Below are positions 25,956 to 35,935 of a stretch of 45,718 nt of DNA, one piece after another (position 1 is the stretch's first letter; the number at the start of each line of letters is the position of its first letter). The notes under the pieces are model-generated. The model did not search any database. It had not been told where the DNA came from and saw only the letters and a program-made list of their open reading frames with translations. Origin of the DNA: an uncultured Clostridia bacterium (GTDB taxonomy: Bacteria; Bacillota; Clostridia; Oscillospirales; Ruminococcaceae); the NCBI GenBank assembly GCA_944385905.1, contig CALWZA010000019.1, positions 101,535 to 147,252 on the forward strand, given 5' to 3'. A program made the translations under genes and the position numbers.

Positions 25956-26789
25956 ATGGCAATAAAAAGCTACAAGCCGACGTCAAACGGCCGCAGAGGT
26001 ATGACAACTACCGATTACAGCTGCTTGTCCAAGGTTGCTCCGGAAAAGAGTCTTCTCGAGCCTTTGAAGAAGACCTCCGGAAGAAACAGCTACGGAAGAA
26101 TCACCGTTCGTCATCACGGCGGCGGAAACAGAAACAAATACCGTATCATCGACTTCAAGAGAAATAAGCTTGACATGAACGCGACAGTTCTTACTCTCGA
26201 GTACGATCCTAACCGTTCGGCATTTATTTCACTTGTTCAGTATGAAGACGGTGAAAAGAGATATATCATCGCTCCTAACGGACTTAAGGTCGGCGACGTT
26301 ATCAGAGCCGGTCAGGGAGCTGACATCAAGCCGGGAAACGCGCTTTATCTTTCGGATATCCCGGTAGGTACTTTTATACACAACATTGAGCTTTATCCGG
26401 GCAGAGGCGCACAGCTCGTTCGTTCAGCCGGAAACATGGCTCAGCTTATGGGCAAGGAAGGAAACTACGTTTTGGTTAGACTTCCTTCGGGCGAAATGAG
26501 AAATATCCCCGCAAACTGCATGGCAACAGTAGGTCAGGTAGGAAACCTCGACCACGAAAACGTAAACCTCGGTAAAGCCGGAAGAAAGCGTCATATGGGC
26601 TGGAGACCGACAGTAAGAGGTTCAGTAATGAACCCATGCGATCACCCGCACGGTGGTGGTGAAGGCAAGTCGCCGATCGGACGTCCGAGTCCTGTTACTC
26701 CTTGGGGCAAGCCTACAATGGGATACAAGACAAGAGCAAAGCATCATCGCTCCGATAAATTTATCGTAAAGCGCAGAAACGGTAAGTAA
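25956..26789 (+). CDS. rplB: 50S ribosomal protein L2
   Basis: L2 is a core 50S protein close to the peptidyl transferase centre. The 277-residue product starts at ATG 25956, with AAAGGA 9 nt upstream; the in-frame ATG 25947 abuts that site. Hallmarks are [28 protein letters not shown], the [22 protein letters not shown] segment and [15 protein letters not shown] with the conserved His near residue 232. Confidence 0.97.
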   Translation: MAIKSYKPTSNGRRGMTTTDYSCLSKVAPEKSLLEPLKKTSGRNSYGRITVRHHGGGNRNKYRIIDFKRNKLDMNATVLTLEYDPNRSAFISLVQYEDGEKRYIIAPNGLKVGDVIRAGQGADIKPGNALYLSDIPVGTFIHNIELYPGRGAQLVRSAGNMAQLMGKEGNYVLVRLPSGEMRNIPANCMATVGQVGNLDHENVNLGKAGRKRHMGWRPTVRGSVMNPCDHPHGGGEGKSPIGRPSPVTPWGKPTMGYKTRAKHHRSDKFIVKRRNGK

Positions 26790-26812
26790 TGCTGAAGGGA
26801 GGCAGATGAATA

Positions 26813-27094
26813 ATGAGTAGAAGTATCAAGAAGGGACCTTACGTCCAGGAGGTACTTTTAAAGAGAATTATCGCAATGAATGAGGCGGGAGAAAAGAAAG
26901 CTCTTAAAACATGGAGCCGTTCTTCAACAATCTTCCCTGATTTCGTTGGTCATACAATCGCTGTTCACGACGGAAGAAAACACGTTCCGGTTTATGTTAC
27001 CGAGGATATGGTCGGACATAAGCTCGGCGAGTTCGCACCGACAAGAACATTCAAAGGCCACGCAGGTTCAAAGACCTCGAACAACGGTAAGTAA
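26813..27094 (+). CDS. rpsS: 30S ribosomal protein S19
   Basis: S19 lies in the 30S head next to S13. The 93-residue product has [59 protein letters not shown]. It starts at ATG 26813 behind GGGAGG, with a spacing of about 12 nt. It is followed after 23 nt by rplV. Confidence 0.97.
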   Translation: MSRSIKKGPYVQEVLLKRIIAMNEAGEKKALKTWSRSSTIFPDFVGHTIAVHDGRKHVPVYVTEDMVGHKLGEFAPTRTFKGHAGSKTSNNGK

Positions 27095-27117
27095 GTAGGC
27101 CGAAAGGAGGAATTCAA

Positions 27118-27453
27118 ATGGAAGCAAGAGCAATTCTTAGAAGTGCTCGAATTGCACCTCGTAAGGTTGAAATAGTTTTGAATCTTATAAGAGGTAAAGA
27201 CCTTGACGTTGCTATGGCAACAGTTAAGCACACACCAAAGGCTGCCTGTGAATATCTTGAGAAGCTTCTTAAATCGGCCGCTGCTAACGCTGAAATGAAT
27301 CACAACATGGATAAGAATAATCTCTATGTTGCAGAGTGCTTCGTTTGTCCGGGACCGATAATGAAGAGAATTATGCCGAGAGCACAGGGCAGAGCGTTCC
27401 GTATTCTTAAGAGAACCTCAAACGTAACTGTCGTTCTCAAGGAAAAGGAATAA
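27118..27453 (+). CDS. rplV: 50S ribosomal protein L22
   Basis: L22 contacts all 23S domains and lines the exit tunnel with a long beta hairpin. The 111-residue product has [44 protein letters not shown] and [21 protein letters not shown]. It starts at ATG 27118 behind AGGAGG, and rpsC follows 20 nt downstream. Confidence 0.97.
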   Translation: MEARAILRSARIAPRKVEIVLNLIRGKDLDVAMATVKHTPKAACEYLEKLLKSAAANAEMNHNMDKNNLYVAECFVCPGPIMKRIMPRAQGRAFRILKRTSNVTVVLKEKE

Positions 27454-27473
27454 GCTGAAAGAGGAGGTAAACT

Positions 27474-28217
27474 ATGGGACAGAAAGTAAATCCACACGGA
27501 CTTCGTGTCGGAGTAATCAAGGATTGGGATTCCCGCTGGTTTGCAAATAAGAGCACTTTCGGCGATACGCTTGTTGAGGATTACAACGTAAGAAACTTCC
27601 TTAAGAAGAATCTGTACGCTGCCGGTGTTCCGCGTATCGAAATCGAAAGATTTGCAGATAAAGTTAAGATTCACATTCACTGCGCAAAGCCCGGTATTGT
27701 TATCGGAAGAGGCGGCGCGGAAATCGAAAAGCTTCGTCTCGACGTTGAGAAGATGATCGGAAAGACAGTAGTTCTCAACATCATCGAGGAAAAAACGCCT
27801 GACGTATGCGCACAGCTCGTCGCTGAAAAGATCGCTCTCGACCTCGAGAACAGAATCTCATTCAGAAGAGCTATGAAGCAGTCAATCGGCAGAGCCATGA
27901 AGCTCGGCGCAAGAGGAATCAAGATCAGATGTTCAGGCCGTCTCGGCGGAGCTGAAATAGCGAGAGCAGAAACATATCATGAGGGAACAATTCCCCTTCA
28001 GACAATCAGAGCCGATATCGACTACGGTTTTGCTGAGGCAGACACCACATACGGTATCATCGGCGTTAAGGTTTGGATATACAAGGGCGAGGTTCTCAAG
28101 GGAGAAGCTGTTAAGTCTGACGACAGACAGGACAGAAGAAGACGTCCGAGATTCGACGACAAGGCTAAGGAAGGCCGTAAGCCGAGATTCGATAAAAAAG
28201 AAGGAGGTAACAAGTAA
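27474..28217 (+). CDS. rpsC: 30S ribosomal protein S3
   Basis: S3 is at the mRNA entry of the 30S subunit. The 247-residue product has [12 protein letters not shown], a KH domain with [17 protein letters not shown], and the C-terminal domain with [15 protein letters not shown] and [13 protein letters not shown]. It is longer than many S3 proteins because of a basic tail with two PRFD[DK]K units (about residues 220-243), a motif also seen in the YabR-like protein. Its stop overlaps the rplP start by 1 base. Confidence 0.97.
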   Translation: MGQKVNPHGLRVGVIKDWDSRWFANKSTFGDTLVEDYNVRNFLKKNLYAAGVPRIEIERFADKVKIHIHCAKPGIVIGRGGAEIEKLRLDVEKMIGKTVVLNIIEEKTPDVCAQLVAEKIALDLENRISFRRAMKQSIGRAMKLGARGIKIRCSGRLGGAEIARAETYHEGTIPLQTIRADIDYGFAEADTTYGIIGVKVWIYKGEVLKGEAVKSDDRQDRRRRPRFDDKAKEGRKPRFDKKEGGNK

Positions 28218-28648
28218 TGCTGCTTCCAAAGAGAGTTAAGTACCGCAGAGTACAGCGCGGTCGTATGACTGGTAAGGCAACAAGAGGAAACACCGTAACA
28301 AACGGCGATTACGGTCTTCAGGCACTTCAGCCTGCATGGATCACATCTCAGCAGATTGAGGCTGCCCGTATCGCTATGACAAGATATATCAAGAGAGGCG
28401 GACAGGTTTGGATAAAGATATTCCCCGATAAGCCTGTTACAGAAAAGCCGGCGGAAACTCGAATGGGTTCAGGAAAGGGATCTCCTGAGTACTGGGTAGC
28501 CGTTGTTAAGCCGGGCAGAGTACTTTTTGAAATCAACGGTGTATCCGAGGAAACCGCAAGAGAAGCAATGCGTCTTGCTATGCACAAGCTTCCTATCAAG
28601 TGCAAATTCGTTGCAAGGGAAGTTGAAGAAACGGGTGGTGAGCAATAA
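28217..28648 (+). CDS. rplP: 50S ribosomal protein L16
   Basis: L16 sits near the A site of the 50S subunit. The 143-residue product has [71 protein letters not shown] and the C-terminal [11 protein letters not shown]. It overlaps rpsC by one base and rpmC by one base, so the three are coupled. Confidence 0.97.
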   Translation: MLLPKRVKYRRVQRGRMTGKATRGNTVTNGDYGLQALQPAWITSQQIEAARIAMTRYIKRGGQVWIKIFPDKPVTEKPAETRMGSGKGSPEYWVAVVKPGRVLFEINGVSEETAREAMRLAMHKLPIKCKFVAREVEETGGEQ

Positions 28649-28839
28649 TGAAAGCAAGTGAAATCAAAGATATGACTCTCAATGAACTCAATGAGAAGCT
28701 CAGCGGGCTTCAGAAAGAGCTTTTTAACCTTCGTTTTCAGCACGCCGTAAACCAGCTTGACAACCCGATGAGACTGAAGGCTGTCAAGAAGGATATTGCT
28801 CGAGTTAAAACCTTCATTCGTCAGCAAGAGTCCAAGTAA
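28648..28839 (+). CDS. rpmC: 50S ribosomal protein L29
   Basis: L29 is a two-helix protein at the tunnel exit, beside L23. The 63-residue product has [54 protein letters not shown], the family pattern. It overlaps rplP by one base. Confidence 0.96.
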   Translation: MKASEIKDMTLNELNEKLSGLQKELFNLRFQHAVNQLDNPMRLKAVKKDIARVKTFIRQQESK

Positions 28840-28857
28840 TTGAGAGGAGGATTTACT

Positions 28858-29115
28858 GTGAGCGAAAGAAATCTCAGAAAGACAAGAGTCGGCAGAGTTG
28901 TATCCAACAAGATGGATAAGACAATCGTTGTAGCTATTGAGGATAACGTAGCGCACCCGCTCTACAAGAAAATCATCAAGAGAACAGTTAAGCTCAAGGC
29001 ACATGACGAAAACAATGTCTGCAATATCGGCGACAGAGTTGAAGTTATGGAGACACGCCCCATCTCAAAGGACAAGAGATGGCGTCTTGTCAGAGTTATC
29101 GAACAGGCTAAGTAA
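28858..29115 (+). CDS. rpsQ: 30S ribosomal protein S17
   Basis: S17 is a primary 16S rRNA-binding protein of the OB fold. The 85-residue product starts at GTG 28858 behind GAGGAGG; an in-frame TTG 28840 lies before that site and is not used. Hallmarks are [33 protein letters not shown] and [22 protein letters not shown] hairpin-bearing gap of 86 nt separates it from rplN, matching the S10/spc operon boundary of enterobacteria. Confidence 0.96.
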   Translation: MSERNLRKTRVGRVVSNKMDKTIVVAIEDNVAHPLYKKIIKRTVKLKAHDENNVCNIGDRVEVMETRPISKDKRWRLVRVIEQAK

Positions 29116-29126
29116 TAATATAAATA

Positions 29127-29158
29127 CAGACGGAGAGCGGAGGTCTGTAAAGACTTCC
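29127..29158 (+). other. Alternative hairpins in the rpsQ-rplN gap
   Basis: GGAGGTCT (29139-29146) pairs with AGACTTCC (29151-29158) around a GTAA loop, hiding a GGAGG. CAGAC (29127-29131) can instead pair with GTCTG (29143-29147), so the two folds exclude each other. No T tract follows. It lies at the position equivalent to the start of the spc operon. Confidence 0.45.
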
Positions 29159-29201
29159 ACAAGCCTCTGATTTCTTAAAATCTGAAAGGAGGAACATTCC
29201 T

Positions 29202-29570
29202 GTGATACAGATGCAGACATCCCTCAAGGTAGCTGATAACACCGGAGCTAAGGAGCTTATGTGTATCAGAGTCCTCGGAGGAACACGCAGAAAGTATGCA
29301 AACATCGGAGACGTCGTCGTAGCTTCAGTTAAGAAAGCAACACCGGGCGGCGTTGTTAAGAAGGGCGATGTTGTTAAAGCAGTAATCGTTCGTTCAGCTA
29401 AGGGTCTTCGTCGTGAGGACGGAACATACATCCGTTTCGATGAAAACGCAGCTGTTATTATTAAAGAAGATAAAACCCCAAGAGGCACACGTATCTTTGG
29501 ACCGGTCGCAAGAGAGCTTCGTGACAATGATTTCGTAAAGATTATGTCACTCGCTCCGGAAGTACTTTAA
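29202..29570 (+). CDS. rplN: 50S ribosomal protein L14
   Basis: L14 forms part of an intersubunit bridge. The 122-residue product starts at GTG 29202 behind GAAAGGAGG, with 9-nt spacing. It has [39 protein letters not shown] and [31 protein letters not shown].. typical of L14. It follows the rpsQ gap hairpin. Confidence 0.97.
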   Translation: MIQMQTSLKVADNTGAKELMCIRVLGGTRRKYANIGDVVVASVKKATPGGVVKKGDVVKAVIVRSAKGLRREDGTYIRFDENAAVIIKEDKTPRGTRIFGPVARELRDNDFVKIMSLAPEVL

Positions 29571-29585
29571 TCGGAGGTGTCGTAA

Positions 29586-29909
29586 ATGAACAAGATTCAC
29601 GTTAAAACAGGCGACACCGTCGTCATTCTCAGCGGCAAGGACAAGGGCAAGAAGGGCAAGGTTATCGCCGTATCTCCAAAGGAGCAGAAGCTCATCGTTG
29701 AGGGACTCAACATGGTAACCAAGCATGTTAAGCCGAGAAGACAGGGCGAGGCAGGCGGCATAGTTAAGGCTGAGGCCGCAATGTACGCATGCAAGGTTCA
29801 GGCAATCTGCCCTAAGTGCGGCAAGCCCACAAGAATCGGACACGTTATCAACAAAGACGGCTCAAAGGTCAGAGTTTGCAAGAACGCAAACTGCGGCGCT
29901 GAGTTCTGA
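29586..29909 (+). CDS. rplX: 50S ribosomal protein L24
   Basis: L24 initiates 50S assembly by binding the 5' end of 23S rRNA. The 107-residue product has the KOW segment [45 protein letters not shown] and a C-terminal four-Cys element (CPKC at about 78-81 and CKNANC at about 98-103), which could hold zinc. It starts at ATG 29586 behind GGAGGTG. Confidence 0.96.
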   Translation: MNKIHVKTGDTVVILSGKDKGKKGKVIAVSPKEQKLIVEGLNMVTKHVKPRRQGEAGGIVKAEAAMYACKVQAICPKCGKPTRIGHVINKDGSKVRVCKNANCGAEF

Positions 29910-29923
29910 TTGGGAGGAGAAAC

Positions 29924-30466
29924 ATGGCTAGTAGATTGAAAGAATATTACGTCAGCGAAGTAGCTCCCGCCTTGATGAAGAAGTTCGGATATAAGAACGT
30001 TATGCAGATACCGAAGCTCGACAAAGTTGTAATCAACGTCGGCTGCGGAGAGGCAAAGGACAACGCTAAGGTAATCGACGCTATAATGAATGACCTCGCT
30101 GCAATAACAGGTCAGAAGCCTATCGTATGCAAGGCAAAGAAGTCGGTCGCTAACTTCAAGCTCCGTGACGGAATGCCTATCGGAGTTAAGGTAACACTCA
30201 GAAGCGACAAGATGTATGAGTTTGTTGACAGACTTTTCAACGTTGCGTTCCCGCGTGTTCGTGACTTCAGAGGAATCAACGCTAACTCGTTCGACGGAAG
30301 AGGAAATTACTCAACCGGTCTTAAGGAACAGCTTATATTCCCGGAGATCGAATTCGATAAGGTAGACAAGGTACGCGGTATGGATATCAACTTCATCACA
30401 ACCGCTAATACCGATGAAGAGGCAAAAGAGCTCCTCACATTGATGGGCGCTCCGTTTGCAAAGTAA
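29924..30466 (+). CDS. rplE: 50S ribosomal protein L5
   Basis: L5 binds 5S rRNA and contacts P-site tRNA. The 180-residue product has [49 protein letters not shown] and the C-terminal [20 protein letters not shown]. It starts at ATG 29924 behind GGAGG and is followed after 17 nt by rpsN. Confidence 0.97.
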   Translation: MASRLKEYYVSEVAPALMKKFGYKNVMQIPKLDKVVINVGCGEAKDNAKVIDAIMNDLAAITGQKPIVCKAKKSVANFKLRDGMPIGVKVTLRSDKMYEFVDRLFNVAFPRVRDFRGINANSFDGRGNYSTGLKEQLIFPEIEFDKVDKVRGMDINFITTANTDEEAKELLTLMGAPFAK

Positions 30467-30483
30467 TGAGGAGGAAATGAAAC

Positions 30484-30669
30484 ATGGCTAAAAAAGCAAT
30501 GATACTCAAGCAGCAGGCAGAGCCTAAGTTTTCTACTCGTGCTTACAACAGATGCAAAATCTGCGGAAGACCTCACGCGTATCTGAGAAAGTACGGCGTT
30601 TGCCGTATCTGCTTCAGAGAGCTTGCGCACGACGGTCAGATTCCGGGAGTTAAGAAGGCTAGCTGGTAA
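30484..30669 (+). CDS. rpsN: 30S ribosomal protein S14, zinc-binding type
   Basis: This is the short 61-residue type Z form of S14, with a zinc site formed by Cys24, Cys27, Cys40 and Cys43 (RCKIC...CRICFR). It ends [11 protein letters not shown] as usual. It lies between rplE and rpsH, in the standard order, and starts at ATG 30484 behind GAGGA. Confidence 0.97.
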   Translation: MAKKAMILKQQAEPKFSTRAYNRCKICGRPHAYLRKYGVCRICFRELAHDGQIPGVKKASW

Positions 30670-30693
30670 ATTTCAGCAAAGGAGGTTAACGGC

Positions 30694-31092
30694 ATGCAAA
30701 TATCAGATACAATCGCAGATTTGCTTACGAGAATCCGTAACGCAAACACTGCAAAGCACGCTACTGTTGACGTTCCCGCTTCAAATATGAAGAAGGCTAT
30801 TACACAGATTCTCGTAGACGAGGGTTATGTTAAGAGCTTCCAGTTCATCGACGACGGAAAGCAGGGAACGCTTAGAATTACACTCAAATATGATGAGAAC
30901 AAAACTCCTGTTATCTCGGGTCTGAGAAGAGTTTCCAAGCCGGGACTCAGAATCTATTCGAGCAGTGAGGATATGCCTAAGGTAATGAAGGGTCTCGGAA
31001 TCGCTATCGTTTCCACATCAAAGGGAATCGTTACCGATAAGAAAGCCCGCGAGCTTAACGTAGGCGGCGAAGTTCTCGCATTCGTCTGGTAA
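30694..31092 (+). CDS. rpsH: 30S ribosomal protein S8
   Basis: S8 is a primary 16S rRNA-binding protein and, in E. coli, the spc operon repressor. The 132-residue product has [31 protein letters not shown] and [26 protein letters not shown]. It starts at ATG 30694 behind AAGGAGG, with rplF 13 nt downstream. Confidence 0.97.
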   Translation: MQISDTIADLLTRIRNANTAKHATVDVPASNMKKAITQILVDEGYVKSFQFIDDGKQGTLRITLKYDENKTPVISGLRRVSKPGLRIYSSSEDMPKVMKGLGIAIVSTSKGIVTDKKARELNVGGEVLAFVW

Positions 31093-31105
31093 GGAGGACT
31101 AAACG

Positions 31106-31654
31106 ATGTCAAGAATTGGCTTGAAAGCAATTAGTGTTCCTGCCGGAGTAGAAGTAAAGGTCGGAGACGGAAACGCAGTTACCGTTAAAGGACCAAAGGG
31201 AACACTTACAAAAACATTCAACAAGGATATGATTATCAAGGTTGAAAATTCCGAAGTAACAGTAAGCCGTCCGTCTGAGGACAAATTCCACAAGTCGCTT
31301 CACGGTCTTACAAGAACTCTGATTTTCAACATGGTTGAGGGAGTTACAAACGGCTATTCCAAGACGCTTACAATCGAGGGCGTTGGTTACAGAGCCGCAA
31401 AGCAGGGCAAGAACCTTGTCATGAACCTCGGATATTCACATCAGGTTATCGTTCCGGAAACCGATGAAATCAAAATTGAGGTTCCTCAGCCGAACCAGAT
31501 CATCATATCGGGTATCGACAAGCAGGCAGTCGGTCAGTTTGCCTGTGAAATTCGTGAGAAGAGACCTCCTGAGCCTTATAAGGGCAAGGGAATCCGCTAT
31601 GACGGCGAGCATATCATCCGCAAGGAAGGTAAAGCCGGCAAGGGCAAGAAATAA
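31106..31654 (+). CDS. rplF: 50S ribosomal protein L6
   Basis: L6 binds near the sarcin-ricin loop where elongation factors dock. The 182-residue product has SRIGLKAISVPAGVEV, NMVEGVTNGYSKTLTIEGVGYRAAKQGKNLVMNLGYSH and the C-terminal IREKRPPEPYKGKGIRYDGE segment. It starts at ATG 31106 behind AAGGAGG. Confidence 0.97.
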   Translation: MSRIGLKAISVPAGVEVKVGDGNAVTVKGPKGTLTKTFNKDMIIKVENSEVTVSRPSEDKFHKSLHGLTRTLIFNMVEGVTNGYSKTLTIEGVGYRAAKQGKNLVMNLGYSHQVIVPETDEIKIEVPQPNQIIISGIDKQAVGQFACEIREKRPPEPYKGKGIRYDGEHIIRKEGKAGKGKK

Positions 31655-31671
31655 TTAAGGAGTGAATCACA

Positions 31672-32031
31672 ATGGTGAAAAAGCTTGATAAAGCAGCGGC
31701 AAGAGCAAGAAGACATGCCAGAGTAAGAGCTAAAATCAGCGGTACCGCTGAGTGCCCGCGCCTTGATGTGTTCCGCTCCGCTAAGCACATCTATGCGCAG
31801 ATTATAGATGACGTAACCGGAACAACACTTTGCTCCGCTTCAAGCATGGCAAAAGGCTTTGAAGGAAACGGCGGAAACGTCGAGGGCGCAAAGAAGGTCG
31901 GCGAGCTTCTCGCTAAGAACGCAAAGGAAAAGGGAATCGAAGAAGTCGTTTTCGACAGAGGCGGTTATATCTACCACGGACGTGTAAAGGCATTGGCCGA
32001 GGGTGCTCGTGAGGGCGGCCTTAAGTTCTAA
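31672..32031 (+). CDS. rplR: 50S ribosomal protein L18
   Basis: L18 binds 5S rRNA with L5 and L25. The 119-residue product has [80 protein letters not shown], the family signature. It starts at ATG 31672 behind AAGGAG. Confidence 0.97.
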   Translation: MVKKLDKAAARARRHARVRAKISGTAECPRLDVFRSAKHIYAQIIDDVTGTTLCSASSMAKGFEGNGGNVEGAKKVGELLAKNAKEKGIEEVVFDRGGYIYHGRVKALAEGAREGGLKF

Positions 32032-32047
32032 AAGGAGGTAACAGATT

Positions 32048-32548
32048 TTGGCTTTAATAGATGCTTCAACATTGGAACTTAGCAATAAAATTGTTGCTAC
32101 CAACATGGTATCCAAGACGGTCAAGGGCGGACGCATCCGTAAGGTCGCAGTACTCGTAGTAGTCGGAGACGGCAACGGAATCGTAGGCTTCGGCACGGGA
32201 AAGTCATCAGAGTTTCCTGACGCAATCAGAAAGGGTATCGAAAACGCAAAGAAAAATCTTATAAGAATCTCACTCAAGGGAACAACAATTCCTCATGAAA
32301 TCGTCGGCGCATACGGCGCGGGCAGAGTTCTTATGAGACCGGCTCCGAAGGGAACCGGAGTTATCGCAGGCGGACCTGTCCGTGCGGTACTCGAAATGGC
32401 AGGCATCAAGGACATCAGAACGAAGTCGCTTCGTTCAAACAATCCGAACAATGTAGTAAGAGCTACAATTAACGGACTCGCAAGCGTTAAGTCAGCCGAA
32501 GAGGTTGCTGCGAAGAGAGGCAAGACCGTTAAGGAAATTTTGGGATAA
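32048..32548 (+). CDS. rpsE: 30S ribosomal protein S5
   Basis: S5 lies at the mRNA entry and helps accuracy. The 166-residue product starts at TTG 32048, which has AAGGAGGT upstream. It has [61 protein letters not shown] and a C-terminal helix domain with [22 protein letters not shown]. The TTG start is unusual for a highly expressed gene but there is no better one. Confidence 0.96.
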   Translation: MALIDASTLELSNKIVATNMVSKTVKGGRIRKVAVLVVVGDGNGIVGFGTGKSSEFPDAIRKGIENAKKNLIRISLKGTTIPHEIVGAYGAGRVLMRPAPKGTGVIAGGPVRAVLEMAGIKDIRTKSLRSNNPNNVVRATINGLASVKSAEEVAAKRGKTVKEILG

Positions 32549-32561
32549 GGAGGAATAAGCA

Positions 32562-32741
32562 ATGGCAAACAAGAAGATAACATTGGTTAAAAGTCTTAAC
32601 GGAAGACTCAAGGATCAGATTGCTACTGCTAATTCCCTCGGTCTGAAGAAGATTGGAGACACAACCATTCAGCCGGGCAATCCGCAGACAGAAGGTAAAA
32701 TCAAGAAGATTGTACACCTTATAAAAGTAACCGAAGCATAA
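32562..32741 (+). CDS. rpmD: 50S ribosomal protein L30
   Basis: A 59-codon frame between rpsE and rplO, starting ATG 32562 behind AAGGAGG. The peptide begins [15 protein letters not shown], has [22 protein letters not shown] and ends VHLIKVTEA, the L30 pattern; the position is the canonical one for rpmD. It is a small intersubunit-facing 50S protein. Its shortness makes it easy to miss. Confidence 0.95.
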   Translation: MANKKITLVKSLNGRLKDQIATANSLGLKKIGDTTIQPGNPQTEGKIKKIVHLIKVTEA

Positions 32742-32760
32742 AGACGAGGAGGTGCGAATT

Positions 32761-33201
32761 ATGAAATTGCACGAACTTTCACCTGCAGCCGGATCAACCA
32801 AGGACGTCAAGAGAGTAGGACGCGGACACGGTTCGGGCTGGGGCAAAACCGCGGGCAAAGGACACAAGGGTCAGAACGCTCGTTCAGGCGGCGGAGTAAG
32901 ACCGGGCTTTGAGGGCGGTCAGACAAGCCTTATGAGAAGAATTCCTAAGAGAGGCTTCAATAATATTTTCGCAGCAAAGCCAACAGCTATAAATGTTTCA
33001 GACCTTGAAAAATTCGTTGAGGGAACAGTAGTTGACACAGAGCTTCTCATCGCAGCCGGAATTGTAAAGAAGGCTGATAACGGGATCAAGGTTCTCGGCA
33101 ACGGCGAGCTTACTAAAAAGCTTACTGTCAAAGCAGCTGCTTTTTCAGCATCCGCAAAGGAGAAAATTGAAAAAGCAGGCGGAGAGGCCGAGGTGATTTA
33201 A
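32761..33201 (+). CDS. rplO: 50S ribosomal protein L15
   Basis: L15 is a late 50S assembly protein. The 146-residue product starts at ATG 32761 with GAGGAGG 8 nt upstream. It has [65 protein letters not shown] and a globular C-terminal part ending [13 protein letters not shown]. It is followed by secY with one base between. Confidence 0.97.
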   Translation: MKLHELSPAAGSTKDVKRVGRGHGSGWGKTAGKGHKGQNARSGGGVRPGFEGGQTSLMRRIPKRGFNNIFAAKPTAINVSDLEKFVEGTVVDTELLIAAGIVKKADNGIKVLGNGELTKKLTVKAAAFSASAKEKIEKAGGEAEVI

Positions 33202-33202
33202 A

Positions 33203-34498
33203 GTGTTAGAGACGCTCCGTAATGCCTGGAAGGTTCAGGATTTAAGAAAAAAGCTTCTGTTTACACTTTTTATCGTCATCATATACAGAATCGGAGGAAA
33301 TATTCCGGTTCCGTTTCTCGATGCAACAGCACTTGAAGCGATGATTTCAAACCCGGATAATGCCGGCGGGTTTTTGAGCTATTTGAATGTCCTCTCAGGA
33401 GGAACGTTCTCTCAGGCAACACTGCTCGCATTGTCAATCGCTCCGTATATCAATGCGCAGATCATTATTCAGCTGCTGACATACGCTCTTCCTCCTCTTG
33501 AGCGTCTCGCTAAAGAGGGAATGGAAGGAAGAAAGAAACTCAATAAAATTATCAAGTATACCTCGCTCGGAATCGCTGTATTCCAGTCGTGGGCATACTA
33601 TCTCACACTTAAAAACGTCGGCGCGCTTGATTATACAGAAGGTTTTGAAAAGATTTTTTCCGAAATTGTAATTATAGCGTGCTTTACAGCCGGAGCCTCG
33701 CTGGTTATCTGGCTCGGAGACGAGATAAACGACAAGGGAATCGGAAACGGTATCTCTATCCTGCTTTTTGCGGGTATCGTTGCTAGAGGACCTTCGGCGC
33801 TTCTTCAGCTTGTGACACTTATCAACACCGGAGAGGTCAGATACATTCTTCTTGTTCCGATTATCATCATCCTTTTCATAGTTATGATCGGATTCATTAT
33901 CTTTATGGATAATGCCGAGAGAAGAATTCCGATTCAGTACGCAAAGCGTGTTGTCGGAAGAAAAATGTACGGCGGTCAAAGCTCGTATATCCCCATAAAG
34001 GTAGCTATGGCAGGAGTATTGCCGATTATCTTCGCAATGTCATTTATGGCAATCCCGTCAATCATTGAGATGTTTGCCGGAAGACCTGAAACAGGATTCT
34101 TTGCATTTATACTCAGGATATTCAGCTATACACATCCGTTCTACGCTACGCTTTACTTCCTGCTTATCATAGGATTCAGCTATTTCTATGTATCAATGCA
34201 GTATAACCCTCTTGAAATCGCCAATAATCTCCGTCAGAATAACGGCGGTATCCCGGGAATTCGTCCGGGAAAACCGACATCTGATTACATTCAGAGGATT
34301 TTGTCAAAAATTACTCTTGTGGGAGCTGTATTCCTCGGAATCATCGCGATATTCCCGATTTTCTTTACACAGATTACAGGAATCAACATCGCTTTGGGCG
34401 GAACATCAATTCTCATCGTTGTAAGCGTTGCGCTTGAAATGGTACGTCAGCTTGAGTCCCAGATGATGATGAGACATCACAGGGGATTCCTTGAATAA
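33203..34498 (+). CDS. secY: Preprotein translocase subunit SecY
   Basis: SecY forms the protein-conducting channel. The 431-residue product starts at GTG 33203 behind GAGGTGAT. It has ten membrane segments, RIGGNIPVPFLD, NVLSGGTFSQATLLALSIAPYINAQIIIQLL, LPPLERLAKEGMEGRKKLN, and the C-terminal PLEIANNLRQNNGGIPGIRPGKPT loop. It lies within the spc cluster before adk. Confidence 0.97.
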   Translation: MLETLRNAWKVQDLRKKLLFTLFIVIIYRIGGNIPVPFLDATALEAMISNPDNAGGFLSYLNVLSGGTFSQATLLALSIAPYINAQIIIQLLTYALPPLERLAKEGMEGRKKLNKIIKYTSLGIAVFQSWAYYLTLKNVGALDYTEGFEKIFSEIVIIACFTAGASLVIWLGDEINDKGIGNGISILLFAGIVARGPSALLQLVTLINTGEVRYILLVPIIIILFIVMIGFIIFMDNAERRIPIQYAKRVVGRKMYGGQSSYIPIKVAMAGVLPIIFAMSFMAIPSIIEMFAGRPETGFFAFILRIFSYTHPFYATLYFLLIIGFSYFYVSMQYNPLEIANNLRQNNGGIPGIRPGKPTSDYIQRILSKITLVGAVFLGIIAIFPIFFTQITGINIALGGTSILIVVSVALEMVRQLESQMMMRHHRGFLE

Positions 34499-34534
34499 TT
34501 ACTGTTATAACCAACCCGAAAGGAGACCTCAGAT

Positions 34535-35167
34535 ATGAATCTTATTCTTCTCGGAGCACCCGGCGCCGGAAAAGGCACACAGGCGGAGGTTATCTGCTCT
34601 GCTCTCAAAATTCCGGCAATCTCAACAGGTAATATTCTCAGAGAAGCCGTTAAAAACGAAACGAAGTGCGGTCTTGAAGCTAAGTCGTATATGGAAAGCG
34701 GCCAGCTTGTCCCCGACGAGGTTGTTATCGGTATATTAAAAGACAGGATCGCTCAGGACGACTGCAAAAACGGCTTCATTTTAGATGGCTTCCCGAGGAC
34801 TGTTCCTCAGGCGGAGGCGCTTGACAAAATGGGCGTAAATATCGACAAGGTTGTGGAAATTTTCGTTCCCGACGAGACAATCAAAAAGCGTCTTTCGGGA
34901 AGAAGAGTCTGCGAAAAATGCGGAAACTCGTACCACGTTGATTTTAAGCCGACTAAGGTTGACAGCGTGTGCGACGCCTGCGGCGGAAAAACAGTCATCC
35001 GCAAGGACGACGAACCGCAGACCGTTTCGGACAGACTTAAAGTATATCACGAAAAAACTGCTCCCTTAAAGGACTACTATGAAAAGCAGGGCAAGCTTGT
35101 GACCGTTGTCGGTCAGGAAGAGGTTTCCGAGACCTCAAAGCTCACCCTTGCGGCAATCGAGGCGTAA
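34535..35167 (+). CDS. adk: Adenylate kinase
   Basis: Adk interconverts ATP, ADP and AMP. The 210-residue product has the P-loop GAPGAGKGT (residues 7-15), AISTGNILR, GFPRTVPQAEAL and a zinc-type LID domain with CEKC (about 125-128) and CDAC (about 146-149). It starts at ATG 34535 behind GAAAGGAGA and is followed after 6 nt by map. Confidence 0.96.
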   Translation: MNLILLGAPGAGKGTQAEVICSALKIPAISTGNILREAVKNETKCGLEAKSYMESGQLVPDEVVIGILKDRIAQDDCKNGFILDGFPRTVPQAEALDKMGVNIDKVVEIFVPDETIKKRLSGRRVCEKCGNSYHVDFKPTKVDSVCDACGGKTVIRKDDEPQTVSDRLKVYHEKTAPLKDYYEKQGKLVTVVGQEEVSETSKLTLAAIEA

Positions 35168-35173
35168 AAGCTG

Positions 35174-35923
35174 ATGATAATAGTTAAGTCCGCAAAGGAA
35201 ATTGAAAAAATGCGTGTCGCGGGAAGAATAACCGCAGGCGCGCTGGCAGCGGCAGGAGAGGCAATCAGACCGGGTATGACTACCCGTGAGCTCGACAAGG
35301 TGATTCACCACTACATTACCTCTCACGGCGCAAAGCCGTCGTTTCTGGGATACGCAGGCTTTCCGGCCTCAGCATGTATCTCTGTAAACGATACGGTTAT
35401 TCACGGGATACCCTCAAACGAGAAAATTCACGAGGGGGATATCGTGAGCGTGGACGTCGGAGCTTATATCGACGGCTATCACGGAGATTCCGCAAAGACC
35501 TTTGCGGTCGGCGAAATTTCCGACGACGCAAAAAGGCTGCTTGCCTCAACCGAGGAAAGCCTTTACGAGGCGATAAAAATCGCCAAGCCGGGTATGAGAA
35601 TCGGCGACCTTTCAGCCGCAATCGCCGAATATAACGAGTCAAGAGGATTTTCGGTCGTCCGTCAGTTTGTCGGTCACGGAGTCGGCAGGGATCTGCATGA
35701 AGACCCTGAGGTTCCGAATTTCGGCAAGGCGGGTCACGGTCCGAGACTTGTGGCGGGAATGGTTATCGCCGTTGAGCCGATGATAAATCTCGGAAAGCCC
35801 CAGGTTAAGGTTCTCTCCGACGGCTGGACAACAAAGACAGCCGACGGCTCGCTCTCAGCTCATTTTGAGCACACAATAGCAATAACGTCAGAAGGTGCGG
35901 TAATACTCACCAAGCCCGAATAG
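35174..35923 (+). CDS. map: Type I methionine aminopeptidase
   Basis: Map removes the initiator methionine of nascent proteins. The 249-residue product has IVKSAKEIEKMRVAGRI, HYITSHGAKPSFLGY, CISVNDTVIHGIP, GDIVSVDVGAYIDGYHGDSAKTF (metal-binding Asp residues), FVGHGVGRDLHEDP with the metal His, and MVIAVEPM with the metal Glu. The final Glu lies in HFEHTIAIT. It follows adk closely. Confidence 0.95.
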   Translation: MIIVKSAKEIEKMRVAGRITAGALAAAGEAIRPGMTTRELDKVIHHYITSHGAKPSFLGYAGFPASACISVNDTVIHGIPSNEKIHEGDIVSVDVGAYIDGYHGDSAKTFAVGEISDDAKRLLASTEESLYEAIKIAKPGMRIGDLSAAIAEYNESRGFSVVRQFVGHGVGRDLHEDPEVPNFGKAGHGPRLVAGMVIAVEPMINLGKPQVKVLSDGWTTKTADGSLSAHFEHTIAITSEGAVILTKPE

Positions 35924-35935
35924 GGAGGACGTTTT

